DNA of 64,000 bases from Rhizobium sp. BK418 (GTDB lineage Bacteria; Pseudomonadota; Alphaproteobacteria; Rhizobiales; Rhizobiaceae), in contig NZ_SLZK01000010.1 of NCBI RefSeq assembly GCF_004341105.1, positions 1 to 64,000 on the forward strand, read 5' to 3'. Of this stretch, positions 35,467-43,126 are shown piece after piece; the first letter of the stretch is position 1, and each line of letters starts with the position of its first letter. Below the pieces are notes generated by a model. It had not been told where the DNA came from, did no database searches, and saw only the letters and a list, made by a program, of their open reading frames with translations. The translations under genes and the position numbers were made by a program.

Positions 35467-35681
35467 CTCTGCCTCCATCCAAACCGTGACCTGCAAAGTC
35501 AAATGGCGCAGGAACCCGGTATGGCAATAGCCGTTCTTCGCGGTCTCCGTACGCTTATTCCGCTGTCACCCAGGCGTCGCGTGCACCATCTCTCGACCAC
35601 TCCGGTTCTCGCAGATTTTAGATCCGCTTAACCATGTTTCACTGACCAGGTTCAAACGAAACGCTTGTTGGCGCCTTACGA

Positions 35682-36962
35682 TCATCCCGTTCTTCTGGCG
35701 GTAACGCCATTTGCCCTTACGAGCGCCATCAGCATCGGACCAAGCGCAAATTCACCGCGTTCGGCCCGTCTTGTCAGGTCACGCAGATAGCCGCCAGCCG
35801 AGTTGATGTGCCCTCCCCTCTCCAGGATGCAGGCAATGACCGTTGCAGCATTTTCTGGCCCCATGATGTCGCAGGCCTCCTGATAGGCAGACGGGCTGAC
35901 GCCAAGCATCGAGCGGACGGTAACGGCGGCCGCCATCAGATCCCGCCAGCTGCTGATCGAGCCGCCCGCCGCATAGTCGGATATTTGCGGGCAGGCCTGT
36001 AGCACCAAGCCCAGCGGAAAGGATTTCAGGTCTCCGACGGGCTGCCCTCCTGCCCGTCTTGCTGCTGTCCCGCTGCTGCTGTCCTGCTGGGCTTCCGTCT
36101 TGGGATGGCGTTCGTTGTCGCCCTCGGCTTTCGCGCCCTGCTTCGTTTCGGAGCTAGGTTCAAGTTCAAAAATAGAGTCGGGGTTTGAATTCTGTATGTG
36201 CCGCTCATCCTGATCGGGATTGCCGCTTATTTTTCTTGAATCGAGCAGGTTTTCCAACTGGTTGACCACATCCTCGCGCAGCTGCTCCATGTCTTCGAGG
36301 GCCCCCTCGAGTTCAGAGGCGCCGGGATTACGCGAGAGTGCGCCGACAAGGTCCCGCTGATATGTGATCACAGCGTCCCAATCGCCGGTAAGGTCCTCTT
36401 CAAGCGCGGTTTCCACGAGCTTTGAAACGTCGCGACGGCAAAGGGTGAGGCGCTCTCTCAGGCGCTGCAGATGCAGCCGATCGGCGACGACCTGGGCGGC
36501 CAACGCCTCGATTTCTTCCGAGCGTGCAAGCAGCGGAGCGAGCGAAAAGCCGAAAGCATCCTCTATGGACCCCGACCTGTCCTTGCGCGCGTAGCGCTTG
36601 CCATTCGGGCTATCCTTGCGGATCAATAGCCCAGCGCCGACAAGGACCGCCAGATGGCGACGGATCGTTTGCTCGGCCATGCCATGGGCGCGCAGGGACA
36701 ATTGAGCATTGGACGGGAAAACCACGAGGCCGTTTTCCTCCGAAAGCTCATTCTTCGGATAGAAGCTCAAAAGCGCGTTCATGACGGCGAGCGCCCTGTC
36801 GGATATGCCAAGCATTGAGCGCGCTTCGCACAGCGCCCGATACAGTTTCCATTTGTCGACCGATTTGTCCGGTTCGATCTGGCGCGAGACGACCTGGCTT
36901 GAAAACATGCCAAGCGTCATCGGCCGCCGCCCAAAGGGCGTCGTCACACTTCCACCATTCAT
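35682..36962 (-). CDS. repC: Plasmid replication initiator RepC
   Basis: A protein of 426 residues. The N-terminal half (KWKLYRALCEARSMLGISDRALAVMNALLSFYP and the winged-helix-like region RRHLAVLVGAGLLIRKDSPNGKRYARKD) is typical of RepC. The C-terminal domain near residues 310-420 (FPLGLVLQACPQISDYA) is also conserved. RepC initiates replication, and in this family the origin lies inside the gene itself. An AT-rich stretch at about 36150-36260 is the likely origin region. It is third in the repABC order on the minus strand, separated from repB by 154 bases that contain the ctRNA. The ATG at 36962 is used, consistent with the family start MxxxxxTTPFGRRP. Confidence 0.95.
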   Translation of the reverse strand: MNGGSVTTPFGRRPMTLGMFSSQVVSRQIEPDKSVDKWKLYRALCEARSMLGISDRALAVMNALLSFYPKNELSEENGLVVFPSNAQLSLRAHGMAEQTIRRHLAVLVGAGLLIRKDSPNGKRYARKDRSGSIEDAFGFSLAPLLARSEEIEALAAQVVADRLHLQRLRERLTLCRRDVSKLVETALEEDLTGDWDAVITYQRDLVGALSRNPGASELEGALEDMEQLREDVVNQLENLLDSRKISGNPDQDERHIQNSNPDSIFELEPSSETKQGAKAEGDNERHPKTEAQQDSSSGTAARRAGGQPVGDLKSFPLGLVLQACPQISDYAAGGSISSWRDLMAAAVTVRSMLGVSPSAYQEACDIMGPENAATVIACILERGGHINSAGGYLRDLTRRAERGEFALGPMLMALVRANGVTARRTG

Positions 36963-37057
36963 TTTCTTTCACCCTCTGTCAGGCAAAAGAAACCCGCTCG
37001 CCAAACTGACGCCTAAAGACTCTTGACTGCGATTCGTGGAAATGCGATTCTTGATTT

Positions 37058-37108
37058 GCTAGAACGAGAAGGGCTTCCACGACGGTGACGTTTGGGGGCC
37101 TTTTTCTT
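37058..37108 (+). ncRNA. Countertranscribed RNA (ctRNA) of repABC
   Basis: The repB-repC intergenic region of repABC plasmids encodes a small antisense RNA that controls repC. On the plus strand TTGACT (37023-37028), a 17-base spacer and GATTCT (37046-37051) form a promoter. Its transcript would begin near 37058 and end at the T-rich run after a GC-rich hairpin (GGGCTTCC...GGGGGCC, then TTTTTC near 37100-37108). The size of about 50 nucleotides fits the known class. Confidence 0.6.
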
Positions 37109-37116
37109 TTGCTTTC

Positions 37117-38124
37117 CTAAGCTCCTCTTTGCTCTTGATATTCCGCATAGAGGCGCTTGAGCCTCTCCTGCACGAATTCATCGAAACCAGGCGCTGCCTT
37201 ACTGTCGAAGACGAAGGTTGCAGTCGCCGGCGTACGTTTGAACTTCACCGGCAGATCGCCGACTTGCGTGGACGTTGGGGCTGCCTTCGCACCCCCAGGT
37301 TTTTTCGTCGCAAGCGCAAAGGCATGATGGAACCGGTCATTGCTCGACATGCCGCGCATGTTGTCCGCGGACAACATTGTTAGGAGCGCGTCTATGTCGG
37401 CCCTCTCGAGGTGCTCGCCGAACTCAAACCAGCGCCGTCGGCCGATCTCCGGCGCCGATCCGATCGCACTGATCAGCGCGATGGGAACCTGACGCGTGAC
37501 GACGCGCATTTTTGACAAGGCAGCCCGGTCGACGTTCAGCGCAGCCATCACCACGTCGCTGCCGAAACCTTTTTCATCGAGCCGATAGGCAAAGAGCGCC
37601 CGCTCGATGTAGGAAAGATCCGTGCGGGCATTGTTTTCCTGACCTTGGCTGACGACCAGCTGTTCGTCGCTCAGCACCCGCACGATCGCCTTGACCTTGA
37701 TGCCCAGTGCTTTGGCCGCGGCGAGGCGGCGATGGCCGAAGGCAACCTGGAAACGGCCTTTGGCATCAGGATGCGGACGCACCAGAATGGGAACTTGCTG
37801 GCCGTGTTCGCGGATCTGATCAGTCAACTGCGCAAGCTCGGCCGCGTCGACCTCAAGCCTGTCGGCGACGAAGGAGGCATCGACCAGCGCAGTGTCGAGT
37901 TCAACGACCGTCTGGCCTTCGGCAAGTTGGCGTTCCAGGTCATTGGCGCGCTCAACCTTTTCGGTGATATTGCCAAGCGTCCTGGTAATGCCGCCGACCG
38001 GGCCGCCACTGCGAGCCTGGGGAATGAAGCCGGCGATCGGCCGGCTATCACGCGGCGCTACGGAGGGCGGTTCCGGACGAACCTCGTTTGGATTTGCGAC
38101 TTCGATAAGGTTCTTGCGCGCCAT
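37117..38124 (-). CDS. repB: Plasmid partition protein RepB (ParB family)
   Basis: A protein of 335 residues. Residues about 75-145 hold the ParB N-terminal CTPase/nuclease-like region with DQIREHGQQVPILVRPHPD and FGHRRLAAAKALG, followed by the helix-turn-helix (FGSDVVMAALNVDRAALSKM) and the RepB C-terminal region. RepB binds parS and acts with RepA in segregation. It starts 4 bases after repA ends, so the genes are coupled. A parS palindrome lies inside this gene at 37360-37375. Confidence 0.95.
   Translation of the reverse strand: MARKNLIEVANPNEVRPEPPSVAPRDSRPIAGFIPQARSGGPVGGITRTLGNITEKVERANDLERQLAEGQTVVELDTALVDASFVADRLEVDAAELAQLTDQIREHGQQVPILVRPHPDAKGRFQVAFGHRRLAAAKALGIKVKAIVRVLSDEQLVVSQGQENNARTDLSYIERALFAYRLDEKGFGSDVVMAALNVDRAALSKMRVVTRQVPIALISAIGSAPEIGRRRWFEFGEHLERADIDALLTMLSADNMRGMSSNDRFHHAFALATKKPGGAKAAPTSTQVGDLPVKFKRTPATATFVFDSKAAPGFDEFVQERLKRLYAEYQEQRGA
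37360..37375. promoter_or_regulatory. parS partition site within repB
   Basis: GTTGTCCGCGGACAAC is a perfect 16-base palindrome and an exact match to the repABC parS consensus GTTNNCNGCNGNNAAC. It lies in the coding part of repB. A one-mismatch copy is at 39672-39687. Confidence 0.8.
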
Positions 38125-38128
38125 TCAG

Positions 38129-39322
38129 CTATCTCCTGCCCCAGGTCGAGCGGATGTGGGCCTCTATCTCGCCGTTGACGAGATTCATCGATTCCAGCGC
38201 CCGGTCGTAAGTTCCACGGGTGAACTGGGAGCGATCGACTTCGTAGAGCGTCTGCTTGGTGACGCCGGCATCCGAGATTGCCGTCGACTTCAGCATCGAA
38301 TTCTGAAGCATACGATTGCCGAAGATCGCCCGCATGAAGCCGGTCATCTGGCTCTGCGGTCCGTCATTGGGCTCAAAGCGTGTCACGAGATAGCGCATCC
38401 AGTCGTAGCTGGTGCGCCCGCCTGCCCGCTCGACGACCGACATCAGTTCGCTCGTCATCGTCAGGAACTGCGACATCGACATGACGTCGAGCATCTGCGG
38501 GTGCACGGTGATCAACACGGAGGTCGCAGCACAAAGGGCCGACATCGTGAGAAAGCCCAGCTGCGGCGGGCAGTCTATGACAACGATATCATAAAGGCTT
38601 TCGATATCGGTCAGTGCCTCACCGATGCGGGCGAAGAACAGGGACTCGGCAGTGCCCCCCGCCATTGCCTTCGGCGTCTCGTGCTCGAATTCCATCAGCT
38701 CGAGATTGCCGGGGACGATATGAAGGTTCGGCGTGTAGGTCGAGCGTACCACGTCCGAGATCGGCACCGGGTTTTCGTAGCGGATCGCGCCGTAAATCGT
38801 TTCTCCCTCACCGACGTCGAGTTCCGGCTGATGGCCGAAGAGCGCCGAGAGGGACGCCTGCGGGTCAAGATCGATGGCAAGGACGCGGTAGCCACGCAGC
38901 GCCAGAAACTGCGCAAGATGGGCGGCAGTCGTCGTCTTGCCGGACCCGCCCTTGAAGTTCATGACCGAGACGACCTGAAGCTTTTCGGCGCCGCGCCGGA
39001 TCGGCACGTATTTCGGCGTGCCGTTGCGCTCGTCGAGCGCCTGACGGATGCGGTTCATGTCGTCGGCATCATACTGGCGCCGGCCGTTGGCCAGCGGATC
39101 CGGTCCGTGACCGTCCTTGGCGATCTGACGGAGATAACCTTCGCCGATGCCGATATAGGAAGCGGCTTCCGCCGGAGAAAATAGCCGCATCGTCTTTCGA
39201 GACAGGGGCGGGAAGATTTTCGCCTGGTGCTGCTGGAGCTGATAGGCGAGCTCCTGAGCATCCGTTGCCAGAAGCGACGGAAGGTGCTCTTGATCGTCTT
39301 TCAGAACTGGATTCGCTAGCAT
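38129..39322 (-). CDS. repA: Plasmid partition protein RepA (ParA family)
   Basis: A protein of 397 residues. After an N-terminal helical region with a MerR/HTH-like segment (LFSPAEAASYIGIGEGYLRQIAKDG), the ParA ATPase appears: VSVMNFKGGSGKTTTAAHLAQF (deviant Walker A), VLAIDLDPQASLSALFG and DIVVIDCPPQLGFLT. RepA drives segregation and represses the operon with RepB. It is the first gene of the operon, starting at 39322 and ending 4 bases before repB. A promoter and two palindromes precede it (39338-39410). Confidence 0.95.
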   Translation of the reverse strand: MLANPVLKDDQEHLPSLLATDAQELAYQLQQHQAKIFPPLSRKTMRLFSPAEAASYIGIGEGYLRQIAKDGHGPDPLANGRRQYDADDMNRIRQALDERNGTPKYVPIRRGAEKLQVVSVMNFKGGSGKTTTAAHLAQFLALRGYRVLAIDLDPQASLSALFGHQPELDVGEGETIYGAIRYENPVPISDVVRSTYTPNLHIVPGNLELMEFEHETPKAMAGGTAESLFFARIGEALTDIESLYDIVVIDCPPQLGFLTMSALCAATSVLITVHPQMLDVMSMSQFLTMTSELMSVVERAGGRTSYDWMRYLVTRFEPNDGPQSQMTGFMRAIFGNRMLQNSMLKSTAISDAGVTKQTLYEVDRSQFTRGTYDRALESMNLVNGEIEAHIRSTWGRR

Positions 39323-39337
39323 CTTGGTTTCCGATTC

Positions 39338-39410
39338 AATTGCGCAATTTTGGGGGAAAGGGCATCAACTGCGCAGTTATATTATCGCGCGATTCGTTAC
39401 CGATTTACAA
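39338..39410 (-). promoter_or_regulatory. repABC promoter and candidate RepA/RepB operators
   Basis: On the minus strand TTGTAA (39405-39410) and GATAAT (39381-39386) are separated by 18 bases. Just downstream are two 12-base perfect palindromes, AACTGCGCAGTT (39367-39378) and AATTGCGCAATT (39338-39349), 29 bases apart centre to centre. Such sites immediately downstream of the repA promoter are the expected RepA operator positions in repABC plasmids. Confidence 0.55.
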
Positions 39411-40864
39411 ACGCTTAACCATAAGGCTATCCACAGGCCTTTTTGACCTCCTTTTCTCCAGCACGACCCTCCTTGATGCCCCGCTGTCGAAGCGCAAAAG
39501 GCCTGCTGGTCAACTGCATGATCCGCGTACCAAGAGCTTCGATAGGCGACACGATCGTCGACCGTCTGCGTACTTGTGCGCCGGAATCGATGATATGCGA
39601 AAGCCCATCGAGTCTCATCCCCACGCATGTGAGGGGGCCCACGTTGCGTTGCCAATCGTGAGAGCAAAAATGTTGTCCGCGGACTACAAGAGGTGTGATG
39701 CAACGAATGCAGCGCCGAGATCAGAGCGGCATCGGTCAGGCTAAATGCCCGATTGACCCATAACTCGCGCGCTGTCCGCGTCTCGAGTCTTAGAGTTGCT
39801 CAGCCGCGAAATCCCTCTGTCCGAACCAGCAAGATTTGAAGAACGTGACTGGTGCGGGAAATGACCGAGGGCTTCGGTGATTGTCCGTTGAGCAGGCCAA
39901 AGGCCGAAACGGTCGCCATTCCCATAAAGGACAGATCCACGATCGCATCAGCTCCCGATACCGCCCTCGACGCTCACCACCGATCAGGTCTGTTCGCAGA
40001 AGTAACGCAGGGCAGGAACTGAAGGGCCTGGGGTGAGGTCGCCATCGGCCAAGGTAGCGCGACAGCTTGCGGATCACATGAAACGGTCACGACTTGACTG
40101 TGGGGGAGGGGAGGGGGATCGAAGCGGCAGTGGAGGGGCGCAGAAGGTTTGCTTCAGGACACCACCCCACGGCGCCTCTGCCTGGCGCCGCCAAGCCAGG
40201 AACAGCGTTTCACGCGCGTGGATCTGCTCTGATGACTGCGAGCTCTGGCTCCGCACCACAGCCTAATTCGCGTGCCGCTCGCTGGTCGATCGAGCGATCT
40301 CGAATGGACCGGCCGTCTTGCTCGCGGGCTGCAATCGACAGACGACGACCTTCGATTTGCTCAAATCCGGTCAGGTGGCCGGGCGCCCAGATGGCAGGTT
40401 CTCTGCGCGACATCAACATGGCCAACGGAAGTGAGCGCAAATTTCGCTTCCGCCTGCCGAAATAACGCAATTTAGTCACATGGTTAATGAACCTGAAATT
40501 CAAGCACCCGGCTGCTCACGCGCAACAGCGCGTGTCGCTTGCAGGTCACGGCCTGGCGAAAAGCATCCCCCGTCAAAACTTCGCTGCCGAGCACGAAGGG
40601 CTGTCCAGCGCACGCCGCCAGTGTTGCAGAGATCGTCAGCAATGGCTGCACTGAGGATCTCGTCCCCGGCAGCCGCGATCGTCGCCGACGTGCCGACGAG
40701 CATCGTTTCGAATGGCTTCACCGACAACATGTCCAGCCGACGACGGATAGGGGCACATGTGCGCCGGGACCAGCATGATCAGGGGCCCCTCACATTAGAG
40801 GGTCTGACAAGCTCCAGACATCGTGATTTGGATAGCCGCAGCTCAATTGGCGTGGAGAACCATC
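39411..40864. other. repA-traI intergenic region, no convincing gene
   Basis: About 1.45 kb with short open frames on both strands and no recognised product. It holds the parS-like site at 39672-39687, a near-match to a DnaA box (CTATCCACA, near 39427) and a short palindrome GCACATGTGC (40753-40762) about 100 bases upstream of traI. No clear 18-base tra box was found. In relatives this spacer carries the regulatory sites for both operons. Confidence 0.5.
39672..39687. promoter_or_regulatory. parS-like site upstream of repA
   Basis: GTTGTCCGCGGACTAC matches the parS consensus GTTNNCNGCNGNNAAC except for one base in the right arm. It is identical to the repB-internal site in 15 of 16 positions. 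Together they suggest at least two RepB-binding sites near the operon. Confidence 0.6.
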
Positions 40865-41494
40865 ATGTTTGCGACGGCTATCGCACCGGCAGATGCGGCA
40901 TCACATCAATATCTTCTCGACAGTATGTTCCGCCTCAGGGCGCGCGTGTTTGGCGCGCGGCTGAAATGGCAGGTCACAGTCGAAGACGGGAGGGAGCGCG
41001 ATCCCTTCGACGCCCTTACAGCCTCCTACATCATCATCGTCGATGAGGGCGGTGAGGCAATTGCCTCGGCACGTCTGCTTCCAGCGCTTGGCCCGACCAT
41101 GCTTGTCGATGTCTTTCCGGAGCTTCTGGGTGACAGGCCATTCGTGCCGCATGCACGAATGGTGGAAAGTTCCAGGTTCTGCGTCGACACAGAGACGAAT
41201 CCGGCCGCGACCGGAGCCTTCGGTTTGAACGAGGCGACCGTCTTTTTGTTTGCCGGCATTCTCGAATGGTGCCTGGCCAACGACATGACGGAAATTGCCA
41301 CCGTGACGGACCTGCGGTTCGAGCGCATTCTCAAACGCGCCGCCTGGCCGCTTTCGCGCTACGGCAAACCGCGTTTGATCGGCAACGTCATGAGTGTTGC
41401 TGGAAGCCTGCCGGTCTCGCAGCAGCTTTTCCAGGCGCTGCGGCCGCCTGCCTATCGCTCGACCCTGTCGAGCTCCTTTCGCTGTGCGGCTTGA
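40865..41494 (+). CDS. traI: Acyl-homoserine lactone synthase (LuxI/TraI family)
   Basis: A protein of 209 residues from the ATG at 40865 (GGAG site nearby; the frame opens at 40823). It has LuxI landmarks: an early FRLRARVFGARLKW region, the central DPFDALTASYIIIVDEGG, and the VESSRFCVD stretch with Glu and Arg used in SAM and acyl-ACP binding. It makes an acyl-HSL signal that activates TraR and thereby conjugation. It heads the trb operon, 11 bases upstream of trbB, and is divergent from repABC, the classic Ti/Sym plasmid order. traR is not seen in this window. Confidence 0.9.
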   Translation: MFATAIAPADAASHQYLLDSMFRLRARVFGARLKWQVTVEDGRERDPFDALTASYIIIVDEGGEAIASARLLPALGPTMLVDVFPELLGDRPFVPHARMVESSRFCVDTETNPAATGAFGLNEATVFLFAGILEWCLANDMTEIATVTDLRFERILKRAAWPLSRYGKPRLIGNVMSVAGSLPVSQQLFQALRPPAYRSTLSSSFRCAA

Positions 41495-41504
41495 GGACCT
41501 AGCC

Positions 41505-42464
41505 ATGCAAGCACGCTCATTGCCGCGGCTCGTGCGAAAGCTCGAGGACGCTCTTGGTCCCTCGCTCCTGACTGCGCTCGAAGACCCCTCGGTAAGCGAG
41601 ATCATGCTCAACCCTGATGGTTGCCTCTTCATCGAACGGATCGGCGCCGGCATCGCGCGCGCGGGCGAGATGGAGCAAGGGAGCGCCGAAATCATCATCG
41701 GCGCCGTCGCTCATGTCCTGAACACGGAGGTCGATACGGCACGACCCATCGTATCAGGGGAGCTGCCGATCGGCGGCCATCGTTTCGAGGGCCTGCTCCC
41801 GCCGATCGTGGCGGGTCCAGCCTTCTCTATCCGCAGGCATGCGAGCCAGCTCATCGCGCTCGATGACTACGTGACCTCGCGTATCATGACGGCAAGACAG
41901 GCCAGCATCCTGCGCGAGGCCGTCGATGCCCGGCTGAACGTCGTCGTCTCGGGCGGCACCGGATCGGGCAAGACGACGCTGTCGAACGCGCTCATCGCCG
42001 AGATTGCAAGCCGTTGCCCGAACGATCGTCTCATCGTTCTTGAAGACACGAGCGAGCTTCAATGTGCTGCTGCAAACGTCCTGTCCCTGCGAACGAGTGA
42101 CGAGGTCGGCATGGCGCAGCTCCTCAAGAGCACGATGCGCCTGCGCCCCGACCGCATCATCGTCGGCGAGGTACGCGACGGCGCGGCACTGACCCTTCTG
42201 AAAGCATGGAACACCGGTCACCCTGGCGGTGTGACGACCCTTCATGCCAATTCGGCGCGGTCTGCACTCGTCCGTCTCGAACAGCTGACTGCCGAGGCCA
42301 GTAGCCAGCCCATGCAGGCGGTCATCGGCGAAGCCGTCGATCTCGTCGTGTCGATCGAACGGACCCCGCTGGGCAGACGCATCACGGATATCCTGAAGGC
42401 GAAAGGATTTTCCGGCGGCGCCTATCATCTCGAACCCGACATGGAGGGACGTCATGCGGCATAG
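41505..42464 (+). CDS. trbB: Conjugal transfer ATPase TrbB (VirB11-like)
   Basis: A protein of 319 residues from the ATG at 41505 (the frame opens at 41394 inside traI). Walker A SGGTGSGKTTL is near residues 148-158, and the conserved GEVRDGAALTLLKAWNTGHPGG region is near 221-243. These are marks of secretion ATPases of the VirB11/TrbB family. It forms a hexamer at the cytoplasmic face of the mating pore. It overlaps trbC by 11 bases. The operon order traI-trbB-trbC-trbD-trbE matches rhizobial plasmids. Confidence 0.95.
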   Translation: MQARSLPRLVRKLEDALGPSLLTALEDPSVSEIMLNPDGCLFIERIGAGIARAGEMEQGSAEIIIGAVAHVLNTEVDTARPIVSGELPIGGHRFEGLLPPIVAGPAFSIRRHASQLIALDDYVTSRIMTARQASILREAVDARLNVVVSGGTGSGKTTLSNALIAEIASRCPNDRLIVLEDTSELQCAAANVLSLRTSDEVGMAQLLKSTMRLRPDRIIVGEVRDGAALTLLKAWNTGHPGGVTTLHANSARSALVRLEQLTAEASSQPMQAVIGEAVDLVVSIERTPLGRRITDILKAKGFSGGAYHLEPDMEGRHAA

Positions 42465-42822
42465 ACATCGTGCTCTGATCGGACTTGTTTTCCTTGCGCT
42501 CACAGGCCTTCGACATCCGGCTCTTGCAAGTTCGGGAGGTAGCTTGCCCTGGGAAGCGCCGCTCGAACAGATCCAGGAATCGATCACAGGTCCGGTCGCA
42601 GGCTTCATTGCCCTTGCGGCCGTGGCGGTCGCGGGGGGCATGCTGATCTTCGGCGGCGAACTCAATGATTTTGCGCGGCGCCTGATGTACCTGGTTCTCG
42701 TAGCCGGCGTTCTCCTCGGAGCCACCCAGATCGTCGCACTCTTCAATGCGACAGGCGCCACGGTCGGCATATCTGCGCTCGCGGTCCAGGTGGGAGACGA
42801 GCGGGGAGGGGAGGCCCGATGA
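42454..42822 (+). CDS. trbC: Conjugal transfer pilin TrbC
   Basis: A protein of 122 residues. A hydrophobic signal segment (residues 7-20) and two further hydrophobic stretches (GPVAGFIALAAVAVAGGMLIFGG, then LMYLVLVAGVLLGATQIVALF) match the small membrane pilin precursor TrbC/VirB2. It would be processed into the mating pilus subunit. It overlaps trbB by 11 and trbD by 4 bases. Confidence 0.9.
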   Translation: MRHRHRALIGLVFLALTGLRHPALASSGGSLPWEAPLEQIQESITGPVAGFIALAAVAVAGGMLIFGGELNDFARRLMYLVLVAGVLLGATQIVALFNATGATVGISALAVQVGDERGGEAR

Positions 42823-43118
42823 GCCCGCACCTCCCGGCGCTGCAGAAAAACCGGATCCATCGCGCCCTCTCTCGGCCGAACCTTTTGATGGGGGCCGATC
42901 GTGAGCTTGTGCTCGTCACCGGCCTTGCAGCCATCATTCTCATCTTCGTCGTGCTGACCATCTACTCCGTCTTGATCGGCATTGCGATCTGGTTGGCGAT
43001 CATCGGGCTGCTGCGTCGCATGGCCAAGGCCGATCCGATGATGCGCAGGATCTATCTTCGCCATATTCGTTACCGCTCGCGCTACCGGGCAGCGTCGACG
43101 CCCTGGCGAAGGGTTTGA
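42819..43118 (+). CDS. trbD: Conjugal transfer protein TrbD
   Basis: A protein of 99 residues, VirB3-like, with a hydrophobic region near residues 33-65 (LVTGLAAIILIFVVLTI and SVLIGIAIWLAIIGLL) and basic ends. It is a small inner-membrane component of the mating pore. It overlaps trbC by 4 bases (ATGA), and its stop lies next to the trbE start. Confidence 0.9.
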   Translation: MSPHLPALQKNRIHRALSRPNLLMGADRELVLVTGLAAIILIFVVLTIYSVLIGIAIWLAIIGLLRRMAKADPMMRRIYLRHIRYRSRYRAASTPWRRV

Positions 43119-43126
43119 GGTGGGTC

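Noticed and set aside
37892..39184. 430-residue plus-strand frame across repA/repB
   Set aside because: Fully antisense to the well-supported repA and repB genes and Arg/His-rich; a shadow frame.
40753..40762. Palindrome GCACATGTGC as a possible tra box upstream of traI
   Set aside because: Only 10 bases and not the inverted-repeat pattern of the 18-base tra box; kept only as a note in the spacer entry.
40480..41046. Plus-strand frame in front of and into traI
   Set aside because: Composition not protein-like and it overlaps the LuxI-family gene in another frame; no traR or traM similarity.
41754..43064. 436-residue minus-strand frame across trbB-trbD
   Set aside because: Antisense to overlapping trb genes with strong motifs; no domain.
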